Positions 1 to 13,100 of a stretch of 64,000 nt of DNA are shown here, one piece after another. The DNA lies in the NCBI RefSeq assembly GCF_910591885.1, contig NC_063277.1, forward strand, positions 13,144,001 to 13,208,000. The letters run 5' to 3'. Position 1 is the stretch's first letter; the number at the start of each line of letters is the position of its first letter. The position numbers were made by a program, and so were the translations under genes. The DNA comes from Bombus terrestris (lineage: Eukaryota > Arthropoda > Insecta > Hymenoptera > Apidae). The notes beneath the pieces were generated by a model. It searched no databases. It worked only from the letters and a program-made list of their open reading frames with translations, and was not told the origin of the DNA.

Positions 1-3000
1 AAGCCGTTCGAAACCGTGAAATCCTACGTGTACTCGTTGCACAGAATACGGAAGCACCGTGCCCTCGTTTGGAACGATCTTCAGAACCTGGAAAGATATT
101 TCATACGTGGATGTTGTCATAAAACAGGACGTTATATTTCCTCGTGGAAAGCAAATATCGGGCTTAAACTGCTTTGAAAGAAAATCTTTACTGGATCTGA
201 AAAGTGTATCTACCATATCTAATGTATCTGTTCGTTCAAAAATTCTTCCCTCTGTCTACCAATATTATTTTACTTTTAATCGTTATAATTTTATTTAGTA
301 TCGTTAGAATTTTATTTCTATTAACTTCGTTGATATAGTCATTCCTTGGAGGATCGGTCTGCATGCTCTCTAACACAACCAGATCTTCGTCTGCCTTAAA
401 ATATGATCCAACAATCGGCATTAGAAAGTTTCTTATTTCCTTTGCAGATACCAAACAATCGTGTATTTCAGAAATTTTCTCCGTAAGAGGAATTTCCGAG
501 CTCTGGTTCTCTGAAATGGGCGCTGCAACAAAATTCCGCTAGTTTTTACAGGAAGATCTGAGAGAACATTAATTGAAACAAGAAATACAATTCGTAGGTG
601 GCGGTATCGTGTCTAATGGCCCGTCTCCGACTCCGTCTTGCTTGTCACTCGTGTAAATGTCTTCGTGTACCTCGTCCGCTACCTCGACCTCTTGCATCTC
701 GGCTGTATCCGCCTCTAATTTTGCCTTGCGCGACGAACATCCAGAACACTCCTTTAAGTGCATAATAATTATGAAGATTCAACTAAATGAAAATGTCTCG
801 TTTTTATGAATTAATACAGAAATATACTTGATATTATTCCAATTTCTTTTAAATTGCATACTCGATTTAAGGATTATCAGTAATTCTAAAGAATCAATAT
901 CGTGTATGACCATCTTTGATTCTTTCGGCGATTTTATCAAATAAATATTCGATAATTGAAATTTCTTCGAGTAGTTGTTTCCTACAAATCAAAATGTAGT
1001 TTCATTTTCAAACTCACCGGCACGACGTCCGAATCGCGTTGTATATCGATGGAATCTGCGAGCCACAGGAATTTATATACAACCGATATTGGTCCGTTAT
1101 TGGTTAACGTTAATATTTCCTCGGCGCTTGTACCCAACTCGCAGTTAATTACAAAATCACTAGGCTGTATGTCGAGGTTTGGAAAATTCACGTAACCCTT
1201 ACACGTGATTTTATCCTAAAAGCGATCCTTTCAAACCATGAAACAATATCAAATAACTCTCGAGAACAGCAAAAAATTTACCTGATTGGGATGCTCCTGA
1301 TATTCTAATCGAAGTATGCCGGAATAATTTTTCGAGTAACAATCCTCGGTATCGCCATTGAAGGAAAAGAAAACGCGAATTTTCGTGGTACCTCCATCGA
1401 TCAGGACAATCTGCATACTTTGCACGTGTTCTTCGGCAGAGGTTATCAGATGAAATGGTTCTCTCACCGAGAGCTGAACGTTAAGGTCCAGCTTCGATTG
1501 ATTTGTTACCAATAATTCGTCTAAACGAATAATCACGACGATCAGAAAATTCAGACGTCAATAGATCGCTTCGCGTTTACGTGTTTACCTATTTGCTGTA
1601 ATTTGTCTTCCTCGGGGCACACGTCCACCCGAAACGTTAACCTCCTTTTACTAAATAGAATCTGCGGTTCTGTCAAAGTAACCGTGAAAGACGACGTGCC
1701 GATCAATTCACGTTTCCCTATACCATGAAATTGACCGAAAACGTTCCATTTTTCTACCACGCACTCGTTTCTACGTTAACAGTTATGTTATATTTCAGTT
1801 TGATCGTGAGAAATTCTATTTCCGTTTAATCATTGCGTGACCGTTCTGCCATTCTACTCACGCTTTCCAGAACAACTTGCAATAGACATGTCTCGTTTCC
1901 CCCGGTGGAATATTGACGATCGAAGGATGTAGTTGAAACTTCGTGCTGCGTTTAGAGAAATTTATACAACATTTATACAATGGGAACGGTCAAATTTTCT
2001 CCTTACGTGTGGGACATTAGCATTTGACCTCGTCGAAATCGTACTTCTGGTTCGGTTATCCAGATCATTTGATAGTCATGAGTCCCCTTGTTCGTCAGAG
2101 TTATTGTTCGATCTATTTGCTGATGGCTAAACAAGTACAAGCATACATTATTTATATTACATTAAGCTGATAGGGAAGTTCTATTTCGCTGCTGGAAAAA
2201 AAGAAATATATATCTCCGACAAAGACGCTTCCACAAAATGCAAACACTAAAATTGTACTTCGTCATACAAGAATTTATCGATAGTAATTAACTTCTCCGA
2301 TAATATTACCTTCTTCTTTTTATAAATTGTCTGTCGATAGTTTAAATATACAGCGTATTGCAATTTTAAACGCCAAAACTTCTGCACCGTATAGAAGACC
2401 GACAAACTAAGAAAGTAAGTCCTTTGAAGAGTTGCTTGTTCTCGGTCCACTTTGGAAAAAATCGCGGGAAAAAAACAAAAAGATTTTCGTTTCTACGTTT
2501 ATTTATTTACGCTTATTTATGTATGTTATATCGTTCAAAGTTTTGGCCTCTTGCTGCAATACAAACATTACATCTAACGATAACCTCCTCTCTAATTACA
2601 GATGAACATTGTTTTGATAATATTTGATGCACTGCAACTACGATTCGACCTCATTTTCATTAAATAGATGATAACACGAATAAGTAAGTGAAAGAAGGAA
2701 AGCGTGTTTGTTTCTTTCCTCGCGATTTCCTCCAAAATGGAGCAAAGACGAACGAATCTCTGACCTTTTTTTCTTAATATATCGATCCCCTATACTTTCC
2801 GGAAGTTTTGACATTTAAATTGGAGACACTCTGTATATACTTTCCGATTATCTGCGGTTTGCAAAAATCTACAAATAAACTTGCAAATATAGAGGCAGAG
2901 AAGCAAATATCTAGCGGCAGAACGTTCCGGTCGATCGAGTAATTTGATGGTGTGATAATGAATGATTGAAACCTGAAAAGCAGGCCCCAGTCGAAAGTTG

Positions 3001-6000
3001 GGAATATCTGTGGCTCGAAAACGACACTGCAACCATATCCAGTTCCTTTGACCTCTACAGGGATGATTCTGCTGTTAATTACACGCAGCATAATTTTATC
3101 TTTGTATTTCCCAGGCTCCACAAGGCATAGTTTGACAGTAATGATCATCGATTCATGCGGTTCGAGATCACCAGACTCTGGACTGACGCTGCACAGTGAA
3201 TCTTCGCTTTTCTTCAATGATTAAAAACAAAAAAAAAAAAAAAAAAAATGGAAAAGAATTAAAGAATCGTCGCTCGAGAGAATGTGAACAATTGATTTCT
3301 TTGTAATTTTTGACAAGATGTAATTTAACTGCAAAATCACTATCGAAGAAAATAATAAGAATAGTACCAGTGTCGCGATAAACTGAGTAGGAACAGGTGA
3401 ATCGTTGATAAGCTGGAATTCCATCGTTTTTTCTTCGAGAACTTTCACCTCGCCGAAGTCCAAGGAAGTTGGCTCTGCAGAAACCACGGGCCCTTGTCCG
3501 TTGCACGCTATGACCATGTGGGATGATACTGACGATGGTTCTCCCATAACTAGCATACTATAGACATTTTTTTTATACTGTCTCCAAGCTCGTAAAACAG
3601 TTTCGATTCCAAGCTATATTTAGGTGCATCAACGATAATTATAAAATGTCAAGTACTTTACTTTAGCATGACTTTGTGAGGTCCTAGAGTCTTCGTGATG
3701 ATAACAGCTTCCATCGTCTTCGACTGATGAGCCTTGACGTAACCCTGATTATTGCAAAGGGAACAAATCATCGCCGAATTATCCGAAACCTAAAGAAACC
3801 GAAATTGAAAGAAACGAACGAAGAGGAAAAGCATCTAATAAACATAACTACGCTCAGTGCTGTTGATGATTGTCCATCCCAACGATACCTGTTGTGGTAT
3901 GAAATAAAAATAGCCATCCAAATCGGAAGTATTCTCCACGGCGAAGGATCGCGAATAAGGAAAATTGGTGAAGCAAAATTGAATGGTGATTTCTCGCGGC
4001 ACGATCGATAACGAAGCCACTTTACCGCAGAATTTCACTGGCAAGGTGACAGGATCCGAATCAGAGTCCCACATGTCGACCTGAATAGTCGTCTGACCGA
4101 CACGCGCGATATTGGCGGTGTAAATGACCTGTAAATCGTTAGAATCTGTTTCATAATCCCCGTTAAATCAGTCAATCTGACTTGTCAATTGTTAATTATA
4201 AACGATCGAAGAAAGGGATTGTTTACTTTGATTTTCATCGAACCATGAGCAGCCACCACTCCTTCCTGTGGGGCAACTTGGAATTCTCGCGGTTTGCTCG
4301 GAAAACTTGGCTTCGTTTGAGCTTTCGCGTAGTCCTCGTGCAGCAATGGAACCTGATCTCCGTCGTTCAGCACGGTTATGGTGAAAGCTACAGGTATCAG
4401 GGCTAGGTTGTTCAAGTACACGTCTTGTCTAGTGCTGAATCCTATGAACAACATAATCGTTTAACTGTTTTTGTCCTTATCAGCCGTTCTTGTCAATTTT
4501 TCATCGAATATTTCTAGTATATCTATTGAAGAATTTTCTAACATCTTATTCGAAGAATCATAAAAATACAGAGAGGAAAATATTTAACGAATCTCTAAGA
4601 TTCTATATTCTATATCGACGGTTTGCTAGAAGAGTGACACATCGTTGACATTTTTGGAAACGCTAACTCTGAGCTATTTATTAAGGGAATGATGTCATAA
4701 TTACCTAATAAAATTATACCATTTTGCAAGAACGATATCGAATCCCCCGAAATCTATTAACTAAATTGTGAAAGAAAAAGATTGCTCGTTCGTCAAATAG
4801 TTGACTAATTAATAATTTTCTACTTCGAACTTTTATTTCAAACTTTTCATTTCCTAAAAATGTACTTTCCTTAATTATGTCATTCTTCCGTCAAATCGAC
4901 GATATGTTTCTCCGTTCGCTCTTTTTCTCTACCTAATAGAATCATTTCGCTAAGCATACCGAGGGCTGTTGTGCCGAAATCGAGGCTCTCCTTGTCAAAG
5001 TGCAAAGTAGGGCATATAATACATCCCCTGTAAGACAAGAAAGTGACGTATCGTCAAAAGGAACATCGTCTTCCGAACGATTTCTCCCTATTCTTCGATC
5101 GTACAACGTACTTGATATGCAAGCTGAGCACCTCGAGGCTCTCTTTCACCACGAAATCGACCCTCTCCACGAAATCGCCCTTACGATTCGACGAGAACGA
5201 TAAATTGAAAGATTTATGCTCGTCTGGTTGTAACTTAAGACTGACAGGTGTCACGTCGATCGTTCCGCCGAAATCGGTTGGTTTTGCCCTGTAAATCAAC
5301 GTGCCGGGTATGTGCCCTTTGTTCGCCGCTATTATCTGAAACGATGGCATCGTTTGTTTCAACAATTTCTGATTTAATTCCAGCTTTTTCAGGTGCAATT
5401 AATACGAGCCGAGAGGTAGGGTAGATTATACCTCGTAATTGTGCACCGAACACATGTAGATGTTCTCCAAACTGATCGTGAGAACGTTCAAGCGGAAAAC
5501 CGGTCCTTTGCCTGTTCCATAAAGACTATAATAGAAGAGCAGAATTTAGTGTATAACTTTTACAATCATTTGAACAATCTCCTGTCAACTGGCCTTTTTT
5601 ATTTTCCTTTTTTATTTCTATTTCTGTCCTTATGTCGTGATACTTTATTTTATTATATTCCTTGTTACGTTTATGTTATGCTGTTATTAGTTTATTTACA
5701 ACCGATGTAACAAAGAGTATTTATCTCGCGGATATCAACGAATCGGTATTATTATTATTATTATATGTTATTATTAAAATGTTATTGGTATTACAATATT
5801 TTAGAAAATTATACTTGTCTTACGTCAGTGGTATTCTATCTTCGCGACCAGTCACTTCTAGATAGGCAGTACTGGTCACCTCGCCGACTTCCAGCGCACG
5901 AAAGAAAACTGTTACATCGGTAGACGATTGTGGCCAAATTTCAGCTTCCTAACAGATATTCGCCAGTAGTCATTTATCGAATAAACGTAAATGGCACGTA

Positions 6001-8065
6001 AATTGTTGTTTAGAATCGAAAGAACTCGCCTCTGGTGCAAACATAAAACAAATATGATTATACTGAAAGGTTTCTTTCGTCAGAGACTCTAGCTCGTCCG
6101 TGTAGATACGTTGATAAACCAACTGATGGATATCAGGGGTGCACACGTTATAATGAACGAGGTCCACGCAACGATTAAGCTCGCTCTCATAAACCAGATG
6201 GAACAATTTCTTATAACTGCGGCAAAGTTGTTATTTTTCACTCTGCCATTATCTTCGTGATGATCGTTTTACTTACTGTTCTCTTCGCTCGTTATCCGCC
6301 TCGATGCTCTCAAGCTGCATCCACTTGTACTTGACGATATAATTGCTCCTGTTGTGGATCGTGAGAATCTTACTTCTTGATAGACCCAAGAAAGTATCTT
6401 CCATTCTGATGCTGCCTCTATCGATTCGAACGGGACAATTCTCTGTGGAGCATCGAAGTTCTATTCGCAGTTTCTCTTCTAAAAAGAAAAAAAAAAGAAA
6501 AAAGAAATAGGGCAATATCGGTACTTATCTAATCTTTCGTTTTGCCCTAGTTCTTTAAATACCAGTTTCATATTCGAGAAAAAGATTTCCTTCGAAATCG
6601 CCAGCCTTCTTAGACAGAAAGTGTATAGTGAACTGAAGCGATTCTTCTTCTTCCATTCTACCCTTCGATGGCTCGATCCAGAAGCAAGGACTGCAATTTG
6701 TTGCAATTACTTTTACCATTACATCATAATATTATATACGTATGTAAATTAATGAGGCTTTCCGTCGCCCATGACTCTTTGAGTTAATTAACTTTGATCC
6801 ATAAGATCGCCTAAGCTCTTACAACCTCCTCCTCCCACGTTCTTGTAACTCAAAATTCCTTGTCTCGATTAAAATAATACTAAACTTTCACTGCAAATGT
6901 GACATTTTTTTGTATTCGATGACACATGTATTTATGTCTCCGGCTGTTAAACTAATATATTTTATTCTTCCTATAGAACTAATGATGGATGAATTTTATC
7001 TCGTATATGAAATGAATGAAACGTAAATTAATTACTTGTCAGTGTAAAGGGTGAAAACAGTTGAGGCACCTCCGATGTTGCGTACAAATATCGTTTTCGA
7101 CGAGGGGATCTTCACGCCTGTCAGTGGTACTTCGATTCGATCAGGGAAGTCCAAAATTCCTCTCGCATTGATCGCTATCGATGTCATTGTATGTTTAAAT
7201 TGTTCAATGTTCTACTTTCATCTAGAATCGACCTCGACACGAGAAGTCGAAAAGGAATTGCTCGGAAGATATTAATGGTTCCCAAAATCTCACCTACGAC
7301 TGGTACTATCAGATCTCCGCTATCAGTCGCGAATTTCAATTGATAATGGTAGTCTTGGTTCCTGTCAGGCATGAACTTCACTCGATAGGAATTGGAAATA
7401 CCTGGCGCAAGCATCGTCAAGTAACTGCTTCCACAGAAATCCACGGAAAAGAAAGGATCAGGCTCGTAAGAGCTTCTCAAATATCTTGGTACCTACGATT
7501 CAGGAATAATCGAACGAATCTTATGATTCTTAATTTTAATTTTATTAGCAAAAGAAACGTAACATCGATCGAATCCTTGAAAATAGTTTTATGGCGATCT
7601 AATCGAGTTTTTCGTTATAAGAGCTTAAAATTACCGCTGACACGTTTCGAACGGTCACTGTCACACTCAAGGAGATTCCAGGAGTGAACTGTTGAAATAC
7701 GATAATACTAGGGCTGACTTCGAAATTGGAAGCCTCAAGTTCCATACACAATGGTAAATTGAATCTATTCTTCCATTTCAAAATATATTGCGTCATCTCG
7801 TCCGTTGTCATTAACATTTGTTTCATGTATTCTGATGGGCGGGCGGTATACTGAAAATATTCAATTGAATCAAATCTTGATCAAAATAATTAATAGGATA
7901 GTATTCCTTGATAGTCATCGCAATGTAAATTTTGTAAAATTTGCCAACCTCTTCCGCGTCTTCGTCTTCTTTATATTGCGACTTACGAATCAAGCAGTTT
8001 ACGATCTGCGTCGTATTAAATTTCTGAGGACCTCTCCATATATTTGTTTGATCGTCCTCGTTCAT
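1..8065 (-). CDS. Hydin: Hydin-like axonemal central-pair protein (5' part; 3' end off the left edge)
   Basis: Hydin is a giant scaffold of the ciliary/flagellar central-pair apparatus built from ASH/MSP-type beta-sandwich domains. I joined 24 exons on the minus strand, and every junction keeps phase: 8065-7949, 7850-7635, 7492-7294, 7174-7036, 6690-6563, 6478-6277, 6216-6030, 5948-5824, 5525-5432, 5335-5112, 5027-4933, 4441-4227, 4128-3889, 3744-3662, 3557-3368, 3211-2973, 2126-2007, 1945-1862, 1770-1589, 1520-1282, 1215-1018, 751-589, 522-326, 255-1 (4,131 nt, 1,377 codons). Family-like motifs in the expected order include ARGILDFPDR, LTIHNRSNYIVKYKW, ACNGQGPVVSAEP followed by SLDFGEVKVL, VKGTGYGCSVVFEP, LTNKGTHDYQMIW and LRLEYQEHPNQ. 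The ATG at 8065 is the likeliest start, but exon 1 is not conserved and its donor (GTTGGC) is weak. Intron 7 is GC-AG. An acidic, low-complexity linker is encoded near 751-589. Vertebrate Hydin has about 5,000 residues, so most of the gene lies left of the window. The last two junctions are the least certain. Confidence 0.88.
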
Positions 8066-8805
8066 TTTTTCCTCGATATTTAAAATAATCTTCCTCTCGC
8101 GAATGATACTCGATTTGAAAATTCAGTAATCGCTCGTACATATGAATGTCAATAATCAATTGTTCCAGTTCACGCTACTATCGATAATCGAAATTCAAAT
8201 ATTACATCCGTCCTTATCTTGATCATTTTATATACTCCTCGTTGAAGACAAACTTCACAAATTTTTTAATTAAGATTTAACTAGATCAGGAAGCGGCGAA
8301 TCATGTCACCACTTGACGCTCCAGCCCTAATATCGTGGATGATATATAGATTGCGTTGGCTGATACGTCAAGCAGCTCTTTGGAGAGTTAATCCAAAATT
8401 AGTCAAAGTTTAACCGTCTGCGGAACAGCAGTTCTCAAACTTTGCCTACTTTACCTAATCGTCTCCTGCTTTTAATCACATTAGAAATTCACTTTGCACT
8501 CCTTCTAATATAACGGAAGGTAATGACGTTGACATTGTTCCTTTTGCACAAGATCCTCCATTTACTTCATAAAATAATAAATATCGTCGAGAGACATTTA
8601 CGATCACATTTATTTCCATGAAACGTCCATAAGTATAGTGTACAACTCCGACAATTGGACTTATCGAAATCCCTCTCTAATATTGCACAAAAATTTCAGG
8701 TATACGCGACAATTTTTCTCTCGTAAAGTATCAATTCTCGATTCACTATTATTAACACTATTAACACTATTATTGGCTTGAATAATAAATTGTTAACGAT
8801 GTTAA
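8066..8805. other. Intergenic spacer between the Hydin-like gene and the Cys/Pro-rich gene
   Basis: AT-rich sequence with no supported exon. It should hold the 5' flank of the Hydin-like gene (start at 8065) and the 3' UTR of the Cys/Pro-rich gene that ends at 8806. The only signal seen is a minus-strand AATAAA (see 8609). Confidence 0.5.
8609..8614 (-). terminator. Candidate polyadenylation signal of the Cys/Pro-rich gene at 8806-9192
   Basis: The plus strand reads TTTATT, so the minus strand carries AATAAA about 190 nt downstream of the stop codon at 8806. A six-base signal in AT-rich DNA is weak evidence by itself. Confidence 0.35.
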
Positions 8806-9192
8806 TTAACAGCATGGATAGGGGTTGCAGGGTGGGACTGTGCAACAAGGCGATGGGCAATAAGGTACGGTGGTGCAAACTGATGGAGGACGACAAATTT
8901 TGTCGAGCATTTCGACGCAAAGTTTACGACGTATTCGTGTACAAGGTGGAGAAAGAGGAGATTCTGGAGGGTAGCCGACTGCCTTGGCGTAGGCTTTTAA
9001 GCAGCACAACGCAGGTGCTCGACAACCAGGAGGTTGAGGAGGTGGTGGAGAACAAGGCATTTTTGATATGCAACAAGGATCGCAATCTTCCTGATAACAG
9101 CACATTCCTGGACAAGGTCCTCGTGGACAGCCTAGAGGCGGGCATCTGACGTTGCATACTTCCGGTTCGGGTTTTCTACAAAAATCATTCAT
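8806..9192 (-). CDS. Cys/Pro-rich small protein A (128 aa), possible sperm-tail structural protein
   Basis: A single uninterrupted ATG-to-stop frame of 128 codons. The product has 24 cysteines and roughly a quarter proline, in motifs such as CPPLGCPRGPCPG, DCDPCC, SPPPPQPPGC and, at the C-terminus, CTVPPCNPYPCC. There is no signal peptide or membrane segment; the N-terminus reads MNDFCRKPEPEVC. A more ordinary stretch in the middle (CLKAYAKAVGYPPE and CTRIRRKLCVEMLDKIC) breaks up the repeats. The composition resembles insect male-specific transcripts (the Mst-type CGP/CPP proteins of the sperm tail) and keratin-associated proteins, which are cross-linked by disulfides. That is resemblance in composition, not demonstrated homology. 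It lies between a Hydin-like gene and a Gln-rich gene, all on the minus strand, and has a sister gene at 16002-16564. The frame is long for such a Cys-rich composition to arise by chance, so I consider it a real gene; the function is inference. Confidence 0.75.
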   Translation of the reverse strand: MNDFCRKPEPEVCNVRCPPLGCPRGPCPGMCCYQEDCDPCCISKMPCSPPPPQPPGCRAPALCCLKAYAKAVGYPPESPLSPPCTRIRRKLCVEMLDKICRPPSVCTTVPYCPSPCCTVPPCNPYPCC

Positions 9193-10105
9193 TCGAGATT
9201 ATCGAATGATTGAAATTACTTTTTTATTTCATTATTTCTGTATTTTTTATTTTTTAAGAGGAATTTTTTAGAAAAGACCAACCGGCATCCGATCTCGTCA
9301 ATTATTTCGAGCATCTCGTCCATGTAATTGCGGTACTTGCAGGGATCCATATTTGTTGCAGGATTAATTCACCGAGAATTTCATATATTTTTTGTTAATA
9401 AAGCGATGAATTTTTATGTGAACGTTAAATTTAGTGCGTTTTACTGTGAAATGGAAAGAAACAAAAGCAGAATCGAACAGTATCGATACGATATTATGCG
9501 ATCAACTTCAGCCACGGGTAATAGGACAATAATGACGTTTTCAAGGGTTACGTTTTACAATTAGAAATTATTTGACACGAGAAGAAAACCACTTTGTCGG
9601 TGAAAGGCATTCTATTGGCAGACGGCAATTTGCTGATGAGGACGAAACGGCGTAGGAATGGCACAAACAATAGGAAGAAGAGAAGAAAGGCAGCGGTTCT
9701 AGCAACGAGGATGTGCTTGACGTTGAAAGGGAACAACTATCCAGGATGAATGTCGAAACGCTCCTGGATATCTTCGTTGCTATTCGATTCGACAGCTACT
9801 GTGCAACGCTGCCTATTACTTTCCCAAACTTTTCTTCTCCTCTCATTATAGAAACACAATCGATCGTAAAAGTAATAAGACATTTTATTCTGAGAAATCA
9901 TAAAAATCTAAACCACGTCCCTTGAAATTGATCAGATCAACGATCTGTTTCGTTCAAAGCACCTGGTTCGTCATAAAACAATTAAAAAGGTCGCATGTAC
10001 AAAATCACAAATATAATAAACGCTCATCTAAAAATTCACAAAGCACATATCAAACAAAACGGGATTATAAAACAAAAATAAAAGAATCTCAAAAAGTTCG
10101 TATTA
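9193..10105. other. Spacer: 3' UTR of the Gln-rich gene and 5' flank of Cys/Pro-rich gene A
   Basis: AT-rich, with no supported coding frame. A minus-strand AATAAA lies within the plus-strand word ATTTTATTCTG near 9882-9891, roughly 220 nt past the Gln-rich gene's stop, and may be its polyadenylation signal. Confidence 0.4.
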
Positions 10106-13100
10106 CTAGTACATCATCGGGGGTTGCACGTGTCTGTTTGCAATCAGAGTTTCTGGTGCCACGATCTGCTGATTAGGCAAGTAGTCCTGCTTTCTCGCCA
10201 AATATCTCACACCCCCGATGGTCCTGGATTCGTGAATATCCGGTTGGCTGTAATACACCTTTTCAGGTAGCATCTTATCCTCCATTGCCATTTGTCCATT
10301 CATCGAACCATTCATATTTCCACTAGCGTCGCCACCAGCATGATGGAAGCTTCCCTTATTTTGTTCTATCCTCTGGCTCGATCCGACATCGCCTTCGCCA
10401 TTGTTCCTCCCTAAATTCTTCGTGTTTTGATAATACTGTTGCATCTGTTGATAGTGCTGAGGATAATTTCCATCGAACTTAAACGGCATCACGTTTCCAC
10501 GATTTACCATTAGATTTCTCTCGGCGTAAGGAACGAGACTCATCGAATTCTGATCTGGTAACTGTTGTTGGACGATCAATTGTGGCTGATCCATGGCTAC
10601 GGTGCCATTTTCTCTTTCGGCTTGCACGCTGTAGTAATTATTTGGAATATTTGATTTCTGTCTGGGATATTCTTTCAAATATTCCTGTTCAATCTTCCTC
10701 TGGTTTAGTAATCGTTGAGACGGAGGATTGTTCGTATTCCTCGAGTTCGCCAAGCCATTTGCAGACACTTTGTTAGCAGGTGGCGGTAAAATAGACGTGA
10801 TCAAACGACGCTGAAACTCTGTTTCTGCCTCGGTGCGATCTTGCAATCCGTTCAGCTTTATTACATTCATCTTCTTAGGAGCCAAATTAGCCAGATATTC
10901 TAGTCCTCTTCTAGTTTCCATCGGCAATCTTTCATTCTCCAGCAGCTCCTTCGCCGCTGCTGGATCCTGCAATCCGTTATTTCGCCTCTGTGGCCGAATG
11001 TCGTTTTTATATTGACGCATTTTTAACAAACTACACGGCTCCGTAGACTGACTGGAAGATTGGACTTGTTCTTGATTTTCTTGAAGAATAGGCTGATAAA
11101 ACTGCTGATATTGTTGCAATTGAGGTTGATTATAGTACTGCTGATGAGATTGTTGGTGAACATACTGACTCTGTGGCATATTTTGTTGATAATTCATAGA
11201 TTTCATCGGATCGTTCACATTGCCAGATACTGGAACAGTGTAAAGTTGGGAATGCATGTTATTCGTGTAATTCTGTAAAGCCCTCTGTTGCTGCTGCCAA
11301 TTAGCCTGTTGCTGTTGCCAGTGCTGATGGTACTGCTGATTCGCACTCTGAACAGGAACCTGGACAAGAACTTGCTGACTAGACATTTGGCCCATCATCT
11401 GCTGTTGTTGTTGCTGTTGTTGTTGCTGTTGTTGTTGCAGCTGTTGTTGCTGCTGATGTTGTTGTTGCTGTTGCATCATCTCCATTTCCCGAGCTTCCTG
11501 TTCCCTTCTTCGTTGTTCCTGTATTTTCTCAATTTGCAGATAGGATAATCTCGTAGGCGTCAAATGAATCATCCATTCAGGCTTTTCATCTTCCTGTTTT
11601 TTTTTGCGATTCTTCACTACCAGCTTTGTTCCTTCCGGAAATTCTCCTTGTTGTTGTAAAACCTCCACGTACTCTAATAGCTTTCGTTGCTCGTTCAGTA
11701 ACATCTCGAACTGTCTTTGCATGATCTCCAAAGGTACTCCTTGCTGCTTCATAGTGGCCAACAATTTTTCCTGATCGCGAATCATAGCGACAGTAAACTT
11801 CAAAGGCTTCTTTCTTCCAGTTTGTTCTTTTGAATGACTGTCTTGGGATTGCTGGGGATTGAACTGCTGAGTAGGAACCATTTGTTGATTGGGATTCGTC
11901 TGTTGATTAGTTCCTGGCTGATTATAGGCCATCAGACCTTGTTGTCTTTGTACAATCGCGTTTCCCTGTACAGGATTTCTACACAACTGCTGATACTGAT
12001 GCATAGGATGTTGCTGATGTACAGAGTGTTGCAGTTGCACAGGCTGTTGCTGATGTACAGAGTGTTGCAGTTGCACAGGCTGTTGCTGATATTGAGGCAT
12101 CAATTGCTGTTGTTGATTCTGTAGTCTACAGAGTGCCTGGTTACCGTTTACCACGTCAATGTTGTAAGATTTCAATTGGGCCTTAATGCTGGAATGTTCA
12201 GCCATCTGATTATTGCTGTTCCATCCATTTTGTACATTCATCGCGCAATCCAAATTCCTATGATTCGGTTGACTTGATCCAATCATTCTTGAATTTTTTA
12301 ATTGACTGGTCGCTACATCTTGAGGGGAAGTCATTCCTTGACCAGGAAAATAGCTTCCAAGCTGCTGAGGATTATAATTCGCAGGAGCTATTTGGCCTCC
12401 TACTTGCTGTTGATTCCCCATCATCTGCGTTTGATAATTGTTAGCCCTCTGCTGCATCTGTTGCTGCTGTACCATGTTCTGCTGCAGATGCTGATAAATC
12501 TGCTGAGGATTCTGAAAATTCGTGTGCGGTAAAACGGGACTACGCGAAGGACACTGATTCAGATGATCAACGTTAGGTGAGTTTAATGTAACAGGATCCA
12601 TAGGATTCAGCAAGTTAGGCTGTACTTTGCCCAGCATTGCTCGTCTGTAAACCATTGCATTTCGGCCTCCTACCGGTTGTTTCTCGTAATCGACTTCATC
12701 AACATTCGTCTGATCCTCATTTTTTATTTTTCCTTGATTCATAACCAAAACGTTTGAAACCTGCTGTATGCCTGGTTGCGACGTCGCTGTAACTTCAGGC
12801 AGATTGGAGGAAATCGCCTGGTTATTCTTCCGTGGAGAATACTCTCGCGAACCGTAGGGCACAAAAGGACGATGGGATTGAGCGTTTGAAACTTGTTGAG
12901 GCAGCGTACTCTCCGAGTGCGGATTCATCTGACCGATCTGATGGATCGCCTGCTGAGGCACAACCTGTTGCTGACTCACACTTTGCACGCCCTACGAAAC
13001 GATTAATTTGTACTTTAATGGGTCCAAGTTGGACTATTTGAAGATTGGATTTGAACTGGAAATACTGTTCGTGGCCAGGAAGTTGGATAGCAGAAGCAAT

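Noticed and set aside
2247..2450. Minus-strand open frame inside a Hydin intron
   Set aside because: Flanking exons 3211-2973 and 2126-2007 join in phase without it and continue the Hydin-like motif order; no family resemblance.
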